The position numbers and the translations under genes are program-made. A stretch of 64,000 nucleotides of DNA from Aequorivita viscosa (GTDB taxonomy: Bacteria; Bacteroidota; Bacteroidia; Flavobacteriales; Flavobacteriaceae), in contig NZ_FNNS01000015.1 in assembly GCF_900106795.1 (NCBI RefSeq), positions 1 to 64,000 on the forward strand. Direction: 5' to 3'. The notes beneath the pieces were generated by a model. The model was not told the DNA's origin. It made no database searches and saw only the letters and a program-made list of their open reading frames with translations. Numbering within the stretch: the stretch's first letter is position 1; every line of letters begins with the position of its first letter. Below, piece after piece: positions 16,890 to 25,678 of the stretch.

Positions 16890-18377
16890 ATGAATTTTTC
16901 CAAATTTAGCAACCTTCAGAAACCTTTTCACAGGCAACTAGTATATGTATGGTTGCTCCTTGTTAGTGTCAGTATCAACGCTCAAGTAGGAATTGGAACT
17001 ACAGATCCTCAACCTTCTTCTATATTAGAAATTAAGTCCAATTCGCAAGGACTATTGGTTCCAAGAATGACCACTGCAGAACGTACAGCTATAGTTGATG
17101 CTGCCAACAGCCTCCTTGTCTACGACACAGATTTAAAAACATATTTCTATTACGACGACGCACCTTCTAATTCTAAATGGATTAAGATTTCGTCCGAATT
17201 TCAAAAAAGGAATAATTTTAAACTTGTAAAATCTGTAGCAGATTTGGCTCCAGAGCTTGCTAGTGGTGGTGGTTCTAAATATTTGTTAGATACAAACACG
17301 TTCTATGAAATTAACGGAACTATAAATTTGGCATTTCCCATAGATTTAAATAACGCTTATATATCGGGGGTTAATACCAATAAAGACATATTGGTTAGAA
17401 CTTCTGGAAATGTTTTTACAGGAACCAATGGAGGAAGTATAAAAAACTTGACCATAACGGGTGGAGGTACCGTTTTTCAAATTACGGGTGGAACTACGCT
17501 AATTGTTCAAAATACCATTATTTCTAATATGGCTAGCGTCGGGACTATTTCTAACGTATGGATGTATTTTGGAAATATAATTCAATATTTGAACAACAAT
17601 GCTGGTATTACCTACAGCAATATTTCAAACCTTCTATTGAGCAATCAAGGTTGGTTTGACAGCAACAAAGGGACTTATGAAAAATTTACAGGTACGTTTG
17701 GCTTAATCGAAAAAGTAAGTGGTTTTAGTACTGCCAATGGATCTGCTGTCGCTATGGATTTCAGTTCTAATCCTACCGTAAGTAATGGTGTTATTTTAAA
17801 TGTCGCATTTTCAGGAACGAGTACTCAATATGTAAAAGGATATGCTCCTGCACCCTATGTTGGCTATAATTTTACAAATAAATGGACTGTAAACTGTCCT
17901 GGTATTCCTCACGAAAGTGATGGTGTAGCAACGGGCGATATAGTTTTGGATCTAGGTGTAGGGTCGAGTGTATCTACAACTTTCACCGGCACTGGTGCAA
18001 GTAGTAGAAAAAAACTTAGTGGTACAACAATCTCCAATAATTTGTTGCGCTTCGAAAAGTCTGGAGATAATAAAATTATCTATAGAGGATCGAAAAAGAG
18101 ATATTTTCAAGTCAATGCCTCGCTATCATTTCAATCAACTACTAATAACGCTACCATTTATATTTTTTATATAGCTAAAGGAAGTGGTTCAGGGGCCGCT
18201 AGTGTAGTTCTAGATTCAAAAGTTTATGGTCGAACAGCTTCAAGTACTACCTATTCGTCTGTTCCCATTGTAGCGACAATTGAGTTAGGAAAAGACGATT
18301 ATATAGAAGTATGGGCAGAACGCTATTCAGGGAGTGCCCAGATGAATGTTCATTCCCTAAGCCTTTCGGCACAATAG
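16890..18377 (+). CDS. Secreted surface protein with VGIGT/PRMT N-terminal motif, paralog 1
   Basis: A 495-residue protein with a signal peptide ending near SINAQ. Directly after it comes a pattern common in Bacteroidota surface proteins: VGIGTTDPQPSSILEI, then GLLVPRMTTAERTAI, then NSLLVYDTDLKTYFYY. The middle (about 110-340) is rich in Gly, Ser, Thr and Asn with repeated short strands, like a beta-solenoid. The last 120 residues contain a stretch (YRGSKKRYFQVNASLSF and DYIEVWAERYSG) like a jelly-roll beta-sandwich. Function is unknown. It is closely similar along its length to the next gene, so the pair arose by tandem duplication. Confidence 0.8.
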   Translation: MNFSKFSNLQKPFHRQLVYVWLLLVSVSINAQVGIGTTDPQPSSILEIKSNSQGLLVPRMTTAERTAIVDAANSLLVYDTDLKTYFYYDDAPSNSKWIKISSEFQKRNNFKLVKSVADLAPELASGGGSKYLLDTNTFYEINGTINLAFPIDLNNAYISGVNTNKDILVRTSGNVFTGTNGGSIKNLTITGGGTVFQITGGTTLIVQNTIISNMASVGTISNVWMYFGNIIQYLNNNAGITYSNISNLLLSNQGWFDSNKGTYEKFTGTFGLIEKVSGFSTANGSAVAMDFSSNPTVSNGVILNVAFSGTSTQYVKGYAPAPYVGYNFTNKWTVNCPGIPHESDGVATGDIVLDLGVGSSVSTTFTGTGASSRKKLSGTTISNNLLRFEKSGDNKIIYRGSKKRYFQVNASLSFQSTTNNATIYIFYIAKGSGSGAASVVLDSKVYGRTASSTTYSSVPIVATIELGKDDYIEVWAERYSGSAQMNVHSLSLSAQ

Positions 18378-18434
18378 ACTAAATAGTTGTCTACTTAGTT
18401 TTAATGGCATCGAACTATCTAAATTCTCAAGATT

Positions 18435-19934
18435 ATGAAATTCTTTCACCTATACATATCCTTTTTTATTAAAAAGAAAGCTTTATACGTGCTTCTTTTT
18501 ATCATAACCCTTCCTGCATTTTCCCAAGTTGGAATAGGAACTTCAAATCCATCTTCCTCTTCTGCATTGGAGGTTGCCTCTCAATCTCTAGGAGTTTTGT
18601 TCCCTAGAATGACAACTTTAAACCGTACAAATATTTCTCAACCAGCCAATAGTCTTTTGGTGTATGATACAGATGAACGTGCATTTTTTTATTACGATTC
18701 TATACCTCCAAGCCCAAAATGGATTAAAATTTCCTCTGATTTTGATGAAAGAAGTAAACGTGTCCTAGTGAAGAGTGAAGCTGATTTTCCAGCCCAATCT
18801 GGCGGTAAAATTACTTTAAATCCCGATTTTGTCTATGAAATAAATGGAACTGTAAATTTGACCAATTCTATTGATTTAAATAACGCTACTGTAGTGGGAA
18901 GAGATGGTTTTGAAGATATTATACAATACTCAGGTGGTACAGGAGGGATCATTTTTCAAGGAAACACTGGCGGAACTGTTAGAAATATTACATTAAAGGG
19001 CGGGGGTGCGTTTAATATTACAGGACCAGGCAGGAATACAAATACTTCTTTGATTGTTCAAAACACAGTAATTGACGGTATGACAACCAGTGTAGGAACA
19101 ATTTCTGGATTAGGTCTTTATTTTGGTAACATTATCCAATACAAAGGAAATGCAAATGGTATGACATATTTAAATATTGGAAATCTGTTGTTAATCAATC
19201 AGGGATGGTTCTCAGATAACCAAGGGGCTTTTGAAACATTTTCAGGTACTTTTGGATTAATTGGAAAAGTGAGTGGTTTTAGTACTGTTAGTGGCTCTTC
19301 GGTTGCCATGGACTTTAGTTCGAATCCTACTGTGAGCAATGGGGTTATTCAGAGTGTAACTTTTTCAGGCACCACGACAGCTCCTTCAGGATATGTTAAA
19401 GGATATACTACCGGAACCTATACAGGTTACAATTTTAATAATTTTTGGACAGTAGATGCTCCTGGTATTCCGAGAGAAAGTGATGCTGTGGCAACAGGCG
19501 ATATAAATTTCCCAGGAACTGTAACCGGTGCAGATGGATATACTACTTCTTTTAATGGGGGTAGTATGGAGAAAGTTTGGGGCGACACAAATTCAAAAAA
19601 CTTGTATCGTTTTACAAGGGATGGAAATAATAGAATAACCTACAGGGGTTCAAAAAAGAGAATTTTTCGCGTTAATGCTTCCCTTTCCTATCAGTTAACA
19701 AATACAAGCACTACCGTAGTCCTTTTTTTCGTAAAAGGAAAAGGTTCGGGGCCAGTAACATTATTGGAAGATACAAAAGTGTATGCTCGTGTAGGAAGTA
19801 CGAATGACATTGAAGCCACAAAAATTGTGGGAACGATAGCTTTGGAAAAAGATGAATATATTGAAATTTGGGCGGAGCGAACAGCGGGAAATGGAAAAAT
19901 GTTTACAGTTTCTTTGAACCTTACAGCACGATAG
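18435..19934 (+). CDS. Secreted surface protein with VGIGT/PRMT N-terminal motif, paralog 2
   Basis: A 499-residue paralog of the preceding gene, with a signal peptide (hydrophobic segment ending AFSQ) and the same architecture: VGIGTSNPSSSSALEV, LFPRMTTLNRTNI, NSLLVYDTDERAFFYY, a Gly/Thr/Asn-rich middle and a C-terminal YRGSKKRIFRVNASLSY...EYIEIWAERTAG module. The motif VSGFSTVSGSSVAMDFSSN is nearly unchanged between the two. The intergenic gap is 57 bases, so they may be co-transcribed. The N-terminal motif resembles tail-fibre attachment domains, but no phage gene is nearby. No T9SS tail domain is visible. Confidence 0.8.
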   Translation: MKFFHLYISFFIKKKALYVLLFIITLPAFSQVGIGTSNPSSSSALEVASQSLGVLFPRMTTLNRTNISQPANSLLVYDTDERAFFYYDSIPPSPKWIKISSDFDERSKRVLVKSEADFPAQSGGKITLNPDFVYEINGTVNLTNSIDLNNATVVGRDGFEDIIQYSGGTGGIIFQGNTGGTVRNITLKGGGAFNITGPGRNTNTSLIVQNTVIDGMTTSVGTISGLGLYFGNIIQYKGNANGMTYLNIGNLLLINQGWFSDNQGAFETFSGTFGLIGKVSGFSTVSGSSVAMDFSSNPTVSNGVIQSVTFSGTTTAPSGYVKGYTTGTYTGYNFNNFWTVDAPGIPRESDAVATGDINFPGTVTGADGYTTSFNGGSMEKVWGDTNSKNLYRFTRDGNNRITYRGSKKRIFRVNASLSYQLTNTSTTVVLFFVKGKGSGPVTLLEDTKVYARVGSTNDIEATKIVGTIALEKDEYIEIWAERTAGNGKMFTVSLNLTAR

Positions 19935-19935
19935 T

Positions 19936-20601
19936 TTAGGAATTTAAAATTATTGATTTACAAAACCACTTTTTTTCCGCAATAAATTCCAAAACCTTCG
20001 GCAATACATATCGAAGGTTTTTTTCTGCTTTTAAACTATCGTGAAATACAACCACACTTCCAGGTTCTAGATTTTCTAAAACATTTTGAAGACACTTTTC
20101 CTCAGAAACAGTTGCGTCATAATCATAACTTAGAATGTCCCACATAACTACTTTAAAGCCTTTTTTCTGAAGTATTTTAGCTTGTTTGGAAGTTATCTTG
20201 CCATATGGCGGCCGCAAAAGCGATTTATGATTTTCGATTTTCGATTGACGATTAACGATTTCAGAATTGAACAGTCTGCTATCTTCCATCTGCCTTCCCG
20301 CCTTTTCAACATTTTCAACATATTCAGAAGTTTTCGTTTTCCAACCGTTCAAATGGTTAAACGTATGATTGCCGACCGAATGTCCTTCTAGAATAATTCT
20401 TCTGAAAATACCTGGATGCTTTTGAATGTTTTCGCCAATACAGAAAAATGTGGCTTTGGCGTTGTGTTTTTTTAATTCATCAAGTACCCAAGGCGTAACT
20501 TCGGGGATTGGGCCATCGTCAAAAGTGATGTAAACGGAAGCTTTATCTTCAGAAAATGCCCAAATTCGCTCAGGGTAAAACCGCTGGACAAATTTGGGCA
20601 T
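19936..20601 (-). CDS. Polysaccharide deacetylase (NodB-like, CE4)
   Basis: A 221-residue NodB-homology enzyme. Metal and catalytic motifs are present: ITFDDGP, GNHTFNH (HxxxH) and RPPYG, plus the late VVFHDS. Such enzymes remove N-acetyl groups from cell-wall or extracellular sugars. There is no signal peptide. The frame extends to a TTG at 20622, but the ATG at 20601 is preferred because TTG starts are rare. It sits 23 bases after the DUF2723 gene, so the two are likely one operon. An insert of about 16 residues between the second and third motif is encoded by a 7-bp repeat. Confidence 0.87.
   Translation of the reverse strand: MPKFVQRFYPERIWAFSEDKASVYITFDDGPIPEVTPWVLDELKKHNAKATFFCIGENIQKHPGIFRRIILEGHSVGNHTFNHLNGWKTKTSEYVENVEKAGRQMEDSRLFNSEIVNRQSKIENHKSLLRPPYGKITSKQAKILQKKGFKVVMWDILSYDYDATVSEEKCLQNVLENLEPGSVVVFHDSLKAEKNLRYVLPKVLEFIAEKKWFCKSIILNS
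20221..20261. repeat. CGATTnn heptamer repeat inside the deacetylase gene
   Basis: CGATT occurs at 20221, 20235, 20242, 20249 and 20256, i.e. with a 7-base period and one skipped unit. Such CGATT-rich heptads resemble repeats seen in flavobacterial intergenic DNA. Here they are read in frame and encode the polar insert around EIVNRQSKIENHKS in the deacetylase, between the HxxxH and RPPYG motifs. Confidence 0.6.
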
Positions 20602-20624
20602 TTTGACTATTTTAAAACTCAAAT

Positions 20625-23600
20625 TTATTCAATTACAGGAGGTTGTTCTTCATTTTGTTGCGTCTGTTGTTCGAATTGTCTCAACAAATTAGAGTCTAAT
20701 GGAATTTCCATTGAAGGGCTTTCTTCCATATCTCGATCTAAATCCATCGCTTCATCTGGAGAGTAGAAATGACGGAAGCGCAATAAATATTCATTGAATT
20801 TATTAGCCTCTTCACGGCCATAAGCTTCTTCATCATAAACAGCAACAATCTGAACTAAGCTTCGGTAACGCTCCATGTCGCTAATAATTTCCTGAGCAAT
20901 GTTACGTTGCCTATTAAACTTTAAACTATTGTAATAAATCAAGTGCTCTTGATATATCTTTGAAACCTCTTCATAAACAGCCCGTGCTTTTTCAGGCTTG
21001 TCAAGTTCGTAATAGCCCAGGACAAATGGTTCTAAAAGCGAGTAATATTCAAAATACTTTATCGGCATTTTTTCCATTGCCAGATCGAGTATTTCTTCAG
21101 CTTTTTCATTTTCGCCTTCGTTTATAAGTGCTTCGGCTAAACGAGCGAGGTTGCTTCTATAGGTGATTCCATTTTTTCGAGTCTCGGTATCGTGATAGAT
21201 GTCTGGACTGCCATTATTACCCCAATCCCAGTTCATCACGATATTATACATTTTTTCAGTATCAATCCTGCCCATATCAAACGGACTGTTTTTGCTGAGC
21301 TTTGTTTTAATCGGCACAAGCTTATAGACCACACCATCAAGTTGTAAGTAGTCTTTCATCCATAAGTAGTCGTCATCGCCAAAACTACCACCACTGAAGT
21401 AAATAGGGCGTTTCCAGTCGTTATTGGCGATTATATCCAGCATCATCATTCGATTTTTGTAAATGATGTCGCTTTTTAATGTTATATAAATATCTGAAAC
21501 TATTTTATCAGCATCTTTCGGATCGACTATACCGTTTTTCAATACGGCTTCTTTATCCACAGGAATCCGAATTACTTTTGATGGAAAAGTATGTGCAACT
21601 TGTCCACTAGGAAGTTCAATTTGTGTCGCTGGTGATTCGTTAGCCACAAAGTTCATCCACGTTTTAATATCGACTGTGTCTCTAGAAGTTTGTTGATGAA
21701 CAATGAAATCACGGGTGCCATAACGATACTTTTCGTGCGTAAGTTGCGATGGAATTGGATCACTCGTAAACGCTTTTTTCTTCATATCGTCTATGTACCA
21801 GTCTGTTTGAAATAGACTCGTATTCACAATACGAACATCTTGGCGATATCCTTCCACGTTTTGGGCGTACCAAAGTGCAAACGTGTCATTGTCGCCTATG
21901 GTGAACAATATTCCGTTTTCGTCGCAAGAATCCAAGTACATTTTACCCATAGATTGGGCTGTGTATCGGTTGCTTCGGTCGTGGTCGTCCCAGTTTTGAG
22001 AAGCTAAAAGTATTGGTGCTGCCAAAGCAGTAGCTGTTAAAACAACGGGGAGTGCGACTTTTGGTTTCACATAATTCTTCAACAAATCGAAAAGTGCATA
22101 AACTCCATAACCAATCCACATAGCGTAAACATAGAAACTTCCAACAAGTGCGTAATCTCGTTCCCTAGGTTCAAAAGGTCGCTCGTTGAGGTATACTTTA
22201 AGGGCCAGACCTGTAAATAGGAATAGCACTAGTAAGACCCAAAAGCTCTTTTTGTCGTTTTTATAATGAAATACTATACCAATTATTCCCAAGATTAAAG
22301 GCAAGAAGAAGTAAGTATTTCGGCCTTTATTATTTTTCATATCGCTTGCCAGCATATCTTGGTTTCCGAGTCGCATTTCATCTATAAACTTAATACCGCT
22401 TATCCAGTTTCCGTGCAAATCGTCGTAGCGACCTTGAATATCGTCTTGCTTCCCTGTGAAATTCCACATAAGGTAACGCCAGTACATATATCCAAATTGG
22501 AATTCGAACATAAATTTCATATTCTGAATAAAGGAGGGTCTTTCAATATTTAGAAATTGCCCGAAATTCTTCAAAAATTTATCGTAATCTGAAGTATCCA
22601 CCAAGCCCTGTCTGTGAGCCATTTTAAATTTATTGACTTCTTCGACTAATCGTGGCTCGTCTAAATATTCGCTTTTAACAGAAATCTCAAGCCCTCCAGT
22701 AAATTCCATATAATTTGTAGCATGATCAATACTCCACATTCTGGGCAGGAATCCTTTTTGGGAATCATCTGTATTTTGACTGGCATTTTTGTAGTTGTTT
22801 ACAATTACATATTTACCTGTCTCGTAGTCTCTTTCATAATTGGGTTTGTCGTCTTTGTAAGGGTTTTTTTCATCTAAACCAACATATACTTCAGTGAATA
22901 ATGGGCCATACAAAAGATGGGTTTCTGGATACTGCTCTCGGTTGTAGTATGCTAATAATTCGCGAGCATTGTTTGGGTTGTTCTCATTTATAACCGTCCC
23001 TGCATTTGCACGAATTGGAAGCATTAACCAGCTTGAAAATCCAATAAAAATGAACAAAACACATAATACAAGGGTGTTGAGTTTTACGTAATGCTTGCTT
23101 CGGGTATATCGCAATAAATAATAGAAAACAGCGATAAAAATAAGGCCTGCGATAACCGTTCCGCTATTGAAAGGTAAACCGATACTATTGACAAAAAACA
23201 CTTCTGAAGCACTGAAAAACTTCATCGACATCGGTAACAAGAAAATAAAAATGAACATTAAAATCGCCACTGTAACGAAGTTTGCGACAATAAAGTTTTT
23301 GACGGTTACCTTCTCTGTGTGTTTAAAGAAATATAAAAAGCCAATTGCAGGAATAGTTAGCAAAGCCATAAAGTGAACTCCGAATGAAAGACCAATAATA
23401 AAAGCGATGAGCACTGCCCATCGGTTTCCTCTAGGTTCAAGCATTTCGCGTTCCCAGCGCAGGGCACTATAAAACAGTATGGACATTAAGCAAGCGGCCA
23501 TTGCATAAACCTCCGCTTCTACTGCATTAAACCAAAAACTGTCGGTAAACGTAAATGCCAAAGCACCAATGGCGGCACTTCCTAGAATTGCCACAGATTT

Positions 23601-23948
23601 AGTTTTATTGATTTCTTCATGTTGAGAAATCATTTTTGGCAGCAAAATTGTAAGCGACCAAAACATAAAAAGTATGGTGAAGGCACTTGCGAAAACAGAC
23701 ATCAAGTTAATGGTGAGTGCAATATAAGAAGCGTCTGGTGCAAAAATGGAGAAAAAGGCTCCAATTAATTGATAAAGCGGCGCTCCCGGAGGGTGTCCTA
23801 CTTCTAAGTTACTGGAGGTTGTAATGTATTCGCCCGCATCCCAGAAGCTAGCAGTTGGCTCTACTGTAAGCCAGTAAGTAGTCAATGCGATAGCAAAGAC
23901 AAGCCATCCTGTAATTTTATTCCATTTGGTAAAGTTAAAAGACCCCAT
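20625..23948 (-). CDS. DUF2723 membrane protein (TMEM260-like, predicted glycosyltransferase)
   Basis: A protein of about 1107 residues with a DUF2723 domain at the N-terminus: TTYWLTVEPTASFWDAGEYI, then EVGHPPGAPLYQL, followed by about a dozen membrane helices up to residue 680 and a large soluble C-terminal part with TPR-like helices (near 930-1040). The acidic DAGE site and the fold place it in the GT-C class; human TMEM260 in this family is a protein O-mannosyltransferase. Flavobacteria carry O-linked glycans on exported proteins, so a role there is plausible but not shown. The ATG at 23948 is preferred over the TTG four codons upstream. Confidence 0.85.
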   Translation of the reverse strand: MGSFNFTKWNKITGWLVFAIALTTYWLTVEPTASFWDAGEYITTSSNLEVGHPPGAPLYQLIGAFFSIFAPDASYIALTINLMSVFASAFTILFMFWSLTILLPKMISQHEEINKTKSVAILGSAAIGALAFTFTDSFWFNAVEAEVYAMAACLMSILFYSALRWEREMLEPRGNRWAVLIAFIIGLSFGVHFMALLTIPAIGFLYFFKHTEKVTVKNFIVANFVTVAILMFIFIFLLPMSMKFFSASEVFFVNSIGLPFNSGTVIAGLIFIAVFYYLLRYTRSKHYVKLNTLVLCVLFIFIGFSSWLMLPIRANAGTVINENNPNNARELLAYYNREQYPETHLLYGPLFTEVYVGLDEKNPYKDDKPNYERDYETGKYVIVNNYKNASQNTDDSQKGFLPRMWSIDHATNYMEFTGGLEISVKSEYLDEPRLVEEVNKFKMAHRQGLVDTSDYDKFLKNFGQFLNIERPSFIQNMKFMFEFQFGYMYWRYLMWNFTGKQDDIQGRYDDLHGNWISGIKFIDEMRLGNQDMLASDMKNNKGRNTYFFLPLILGIIGIVFHYKNDKKSFWVLLVLFLFTGLALKVYLNERPFEPRERDYALVGSFYVYAMWIGYGVYALFDLLKNYVKPKVALPVVLTATALAAPILLASQNWDDHDRSNRYTAQSMGKMYLDSCDENGILFTIGDNDTFALWYAQNVEGYRQDVRIVNTSLFQTDWYIDDMKKKAFTSDPIPSQLTHEKYRYGTRDFIVHQQTSRDTVDIKTWMNFVANESPATQIELPSGQVAHTFPSKVIRIPVDKEAVLKNGIVDPKDADKIVSDIYITLKSDIIYKNRMMMLDIIANNDWKRPIYFSGGSFGDDDYLWMKDYLQLDGVVYKLVPIKTKLSKNSPFDMGRIDTEKMYNIVMNWDWGNNGSPDIYHDTETRKNGITYRSNLARLAEALINEGENEKAEEILDLAMEKMPIKYFEYYSLLEPFVLGYYELDKPEKARAVYEEVSKIYQEHLIYYNSLKFNRQRNIAQEIISDMERYRSLVQIVAVYDEEAYGREEANKFNEYLLRFRHFYSPDEAMDLDRDMEESPSMEIPLDSNLLRQFEQQTQQNEEQPPVIE

Positions 23949-24098
23949 ATGTGCGTTCAAATTTTGTTCGTGCGAATTTAGTAATAAAATGCTTACTTAC
24001 GAAGCATGTTGTAAGGGGGTAACGCACAATAAACAACGTTATTTTTCAACTTGATTTTATAACTCGATGTAAGGAGGAAAAATTTTTGATAAAAATGT

Positions 24099-24128
24099 TT
24101 GTACAAGCCAAAGTTTATATTAAATTTG
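24099..24128 (+). promoter_or_regulatory. Promoter of tRNA-Gln (Bacteroidota consensus)
   Basis: TTTG at 24098-24101 and TAAATTTG at 24121-24128 are separated by 19 bases, an almost ideal match to the Bacteroidota housekeeping promoter. The predicted transcription start is about 50 bases before the tRNA. Confidence 0.7.
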
Positions 24129-24181
24129 CGCCACCTAAGCGGAAAGTAATTTACTGCTTACAGTTAATTCCAATTATAAAT

Positions 24182-24254
24182 TGGCCCATGGTGTAACTGG
24201 CAACACGTCTGGTTTTGGTCCAGAAGAGTCTAGGTTCGAGCCCTAGTGGGCCAA
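24182..24254 (+). tRNA. tRNA-Gln (anticodon TTG)
   Basis: Full cloverleaf: acceptor stem TGGCCCA/TGGGCCA, anticodon stem TCTGG/CCAGA with loop TTTTGGT (anticodon TTG), and T-arm CTAGG TTCGAGC CCTAG. The discriminator base is A at 24254, and CCA is not encoded. A strong promoter precedes it and a strong terminator follows 3 bases later, so it is a single-gene unit. Confidence 0.96.
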
Positions 24255-24257
24255 CAG

Positions 24258-24292
24258 AAATCCCGATCTTGAAAAAGGTCGGGATTTTTTAT
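24258..24292 (+). terminator. Intrinsic terminator of tRNA-Gln
   Basis: AAATCCCGATCTT (24258-24270) pairs with AAGGTCGGGATTT (24275-24287) around a GAAA loop, with one G-T wobble, followed by more T. The short stable loop and T-run make it a classic intrinsic terminator. Confidence 0.9.
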
Positions 24293-25109
24293 TTAATGAC
24301 ATAGGGATGAGAAGTGTAGAGTCAAGGGTTCAGTAACAAAAATGTAGTTAACCTAAAGAGTAATAATTCTACGTTTTAGCGCTGAATAGTTCGGTGGAAA
24401 CCGTTAGCTTCGATTGTCATAGTTACAGAGTTTATTCCTAGAATGGAATGTCATTGCTCATCATTTAGTGGCAAAGCGGCTAAATGCAACTTGACTTATT
24501 TTACCGTTCATAAAATCAGCACCTAAACTTTAAGCTCGTAATTTTTCAAATAAACTTGACATCACCTTCCAAATGATGTATATTAGAACACTCTTAACGA
24601 CTTACAATCAGAGAGAGTGCTAGGATCGTATATTTTGATCGATTAAATTAAGTAAACTGCTCCTTTATTTCTTCTCAAAGCCGACTCAAAGCCGACTCAA
24701 AGCCGACTGTAAGCCGACCTAAAGCCGACTCAAAGCCGACTCAAAGCCGACTATACTCCATAGATACTCCTAGATTACACCACTGCCAACCTATTATTCC
24801 GCCTTAATATTTCCGATACTCACATTCACTTTAAAATTTAATTATCGATTCACCTTAAGTTTCTAAATCAAGCCTTCTTGTGGGGCGATTACTGTCTTAT
24901 ACATAAATTAGTTTCCGCCTAAATAAAAAATTATTAGCTTAATAAACTAGTTTGCATTGAATGCTTATATAGCAAGAATCGCAGTGGTCTTTAAGGGTCA
25001 ATACAAAATAGGAATTAGTAGAATATAAATAATTAGAGTTTTGAGTTAAAAGCGCATTGAATTCCTTAAATTTAAAATTTCTTGTCTGTATATTTCTAAA
25101 ACACTAATC
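24293..25109. other. Gene-poor stretch between tRNA-Gln and the remnant gene
   Basis: About 800 bases of AT-rich DNA with many stops in all frames. The only structured item is the 11-bp tandem repeat at 24674-24750. No open frame with recognisable protein sequence, no RNA and no IS end were found. Confidence 0.6.
24674..24750. repeat. 11-bp tandem repeat, seven units
   Basis: Seven head-to-tail units of CTCAAAGCCGA run from 24674 to 24750. Units 1-3, 6 and 7 are identical; units 4 (CTGTAAGCCGA) and 5 (CCTAAAGCCGA) carry changes in the first bases only. The invariant part is AAGCCGA. The unit length is close to one DNA helical turn and is not a multiple of three. It lies in non-coding DNA. 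Confidence 0.9.
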
Positions 25110-25568
25110 AATGAATTCAAATTTTGAAAATCGAACAATGTCCTTTCAAGAATTCGTTGAGATGCTGATTGATCGTTGTAAAGAAATCGAGATTTTGAAA
25201 GCTTAAAATGGAAAGGTCCGTGGACTAATCAATTTTGGGTTAAACTTAACCTAATTTGGAGTGATAAATTTAGTAATTATGGACAAAGCTTTATTAAGCC
25301 GTTTTTATACTTGTTTGTTGGAAATTTTATTCTCTTTTCAGTAGTATTGTTTTTTGATGGATTTGATAATATATTTCTTTCTTTTTCCAATCCAACATCA
25401 GAAGGTTTTAGAAAGGGATTTGAAAATTTCTTCATATATATGAATCCATTTCGGGGTGCAAGCTATTCTCTAGAAGGGTATTTGATAATTGTAGATTATT
25501 TAATGAGAATTTGGTCTTCATATATGCTTTATAATTTAATTAGAGCGTCAAGAAGATTTATATCCTGA
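25110..25568 (+). pseudogene. Decayed membrane protein gene, C-terminal remnant with frameshift
   Basis: A 32-codon frame starting at ATG 25110 ends in TAA at 25204-25206. If the frame changes near 25190 the reading continues as RDFESLKWKGPWTN and then IWSDKFSNYGQSFIKPFLYL to TGA at 25566-25568. That tail has two hydrophobic segments and the ending IVDYLMRIWSSYMLYNLIRA. It resembles the two-helix C-terminus found on some flavobacterial pentapeptide-repeat membrane proteins, from memory of the family. The upstream repeat region is absent, so this is a truncated, frameshifted relic. Confidence 0.5.
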
Positions 25569-25678
25569 AAAAGTGGTCTTTATCCATAACCTGTAAGTTA
25601 CAATCGTTACGAGAAACAGCGAATGTTTAGGCTACAATAGGTTATTCGCCCTAATTTAATGCAACTTAAGGCGGCAAT

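Noticed and set aside
16890-19934. Tail-fibre-like N-terminal motifs considered as a prophage remnant
   Set aside because: Both proteins have signal peptides, and no integrase, capsid, terminase or lysis gene is near; the motif is common in Bacteroidota surface proteins.
24674-24750. Tandem repeats considered as a CRISPR array
   Set aside because: Units are 11 bases, directly adjoining with no spacers, and no cas gene is in the window.
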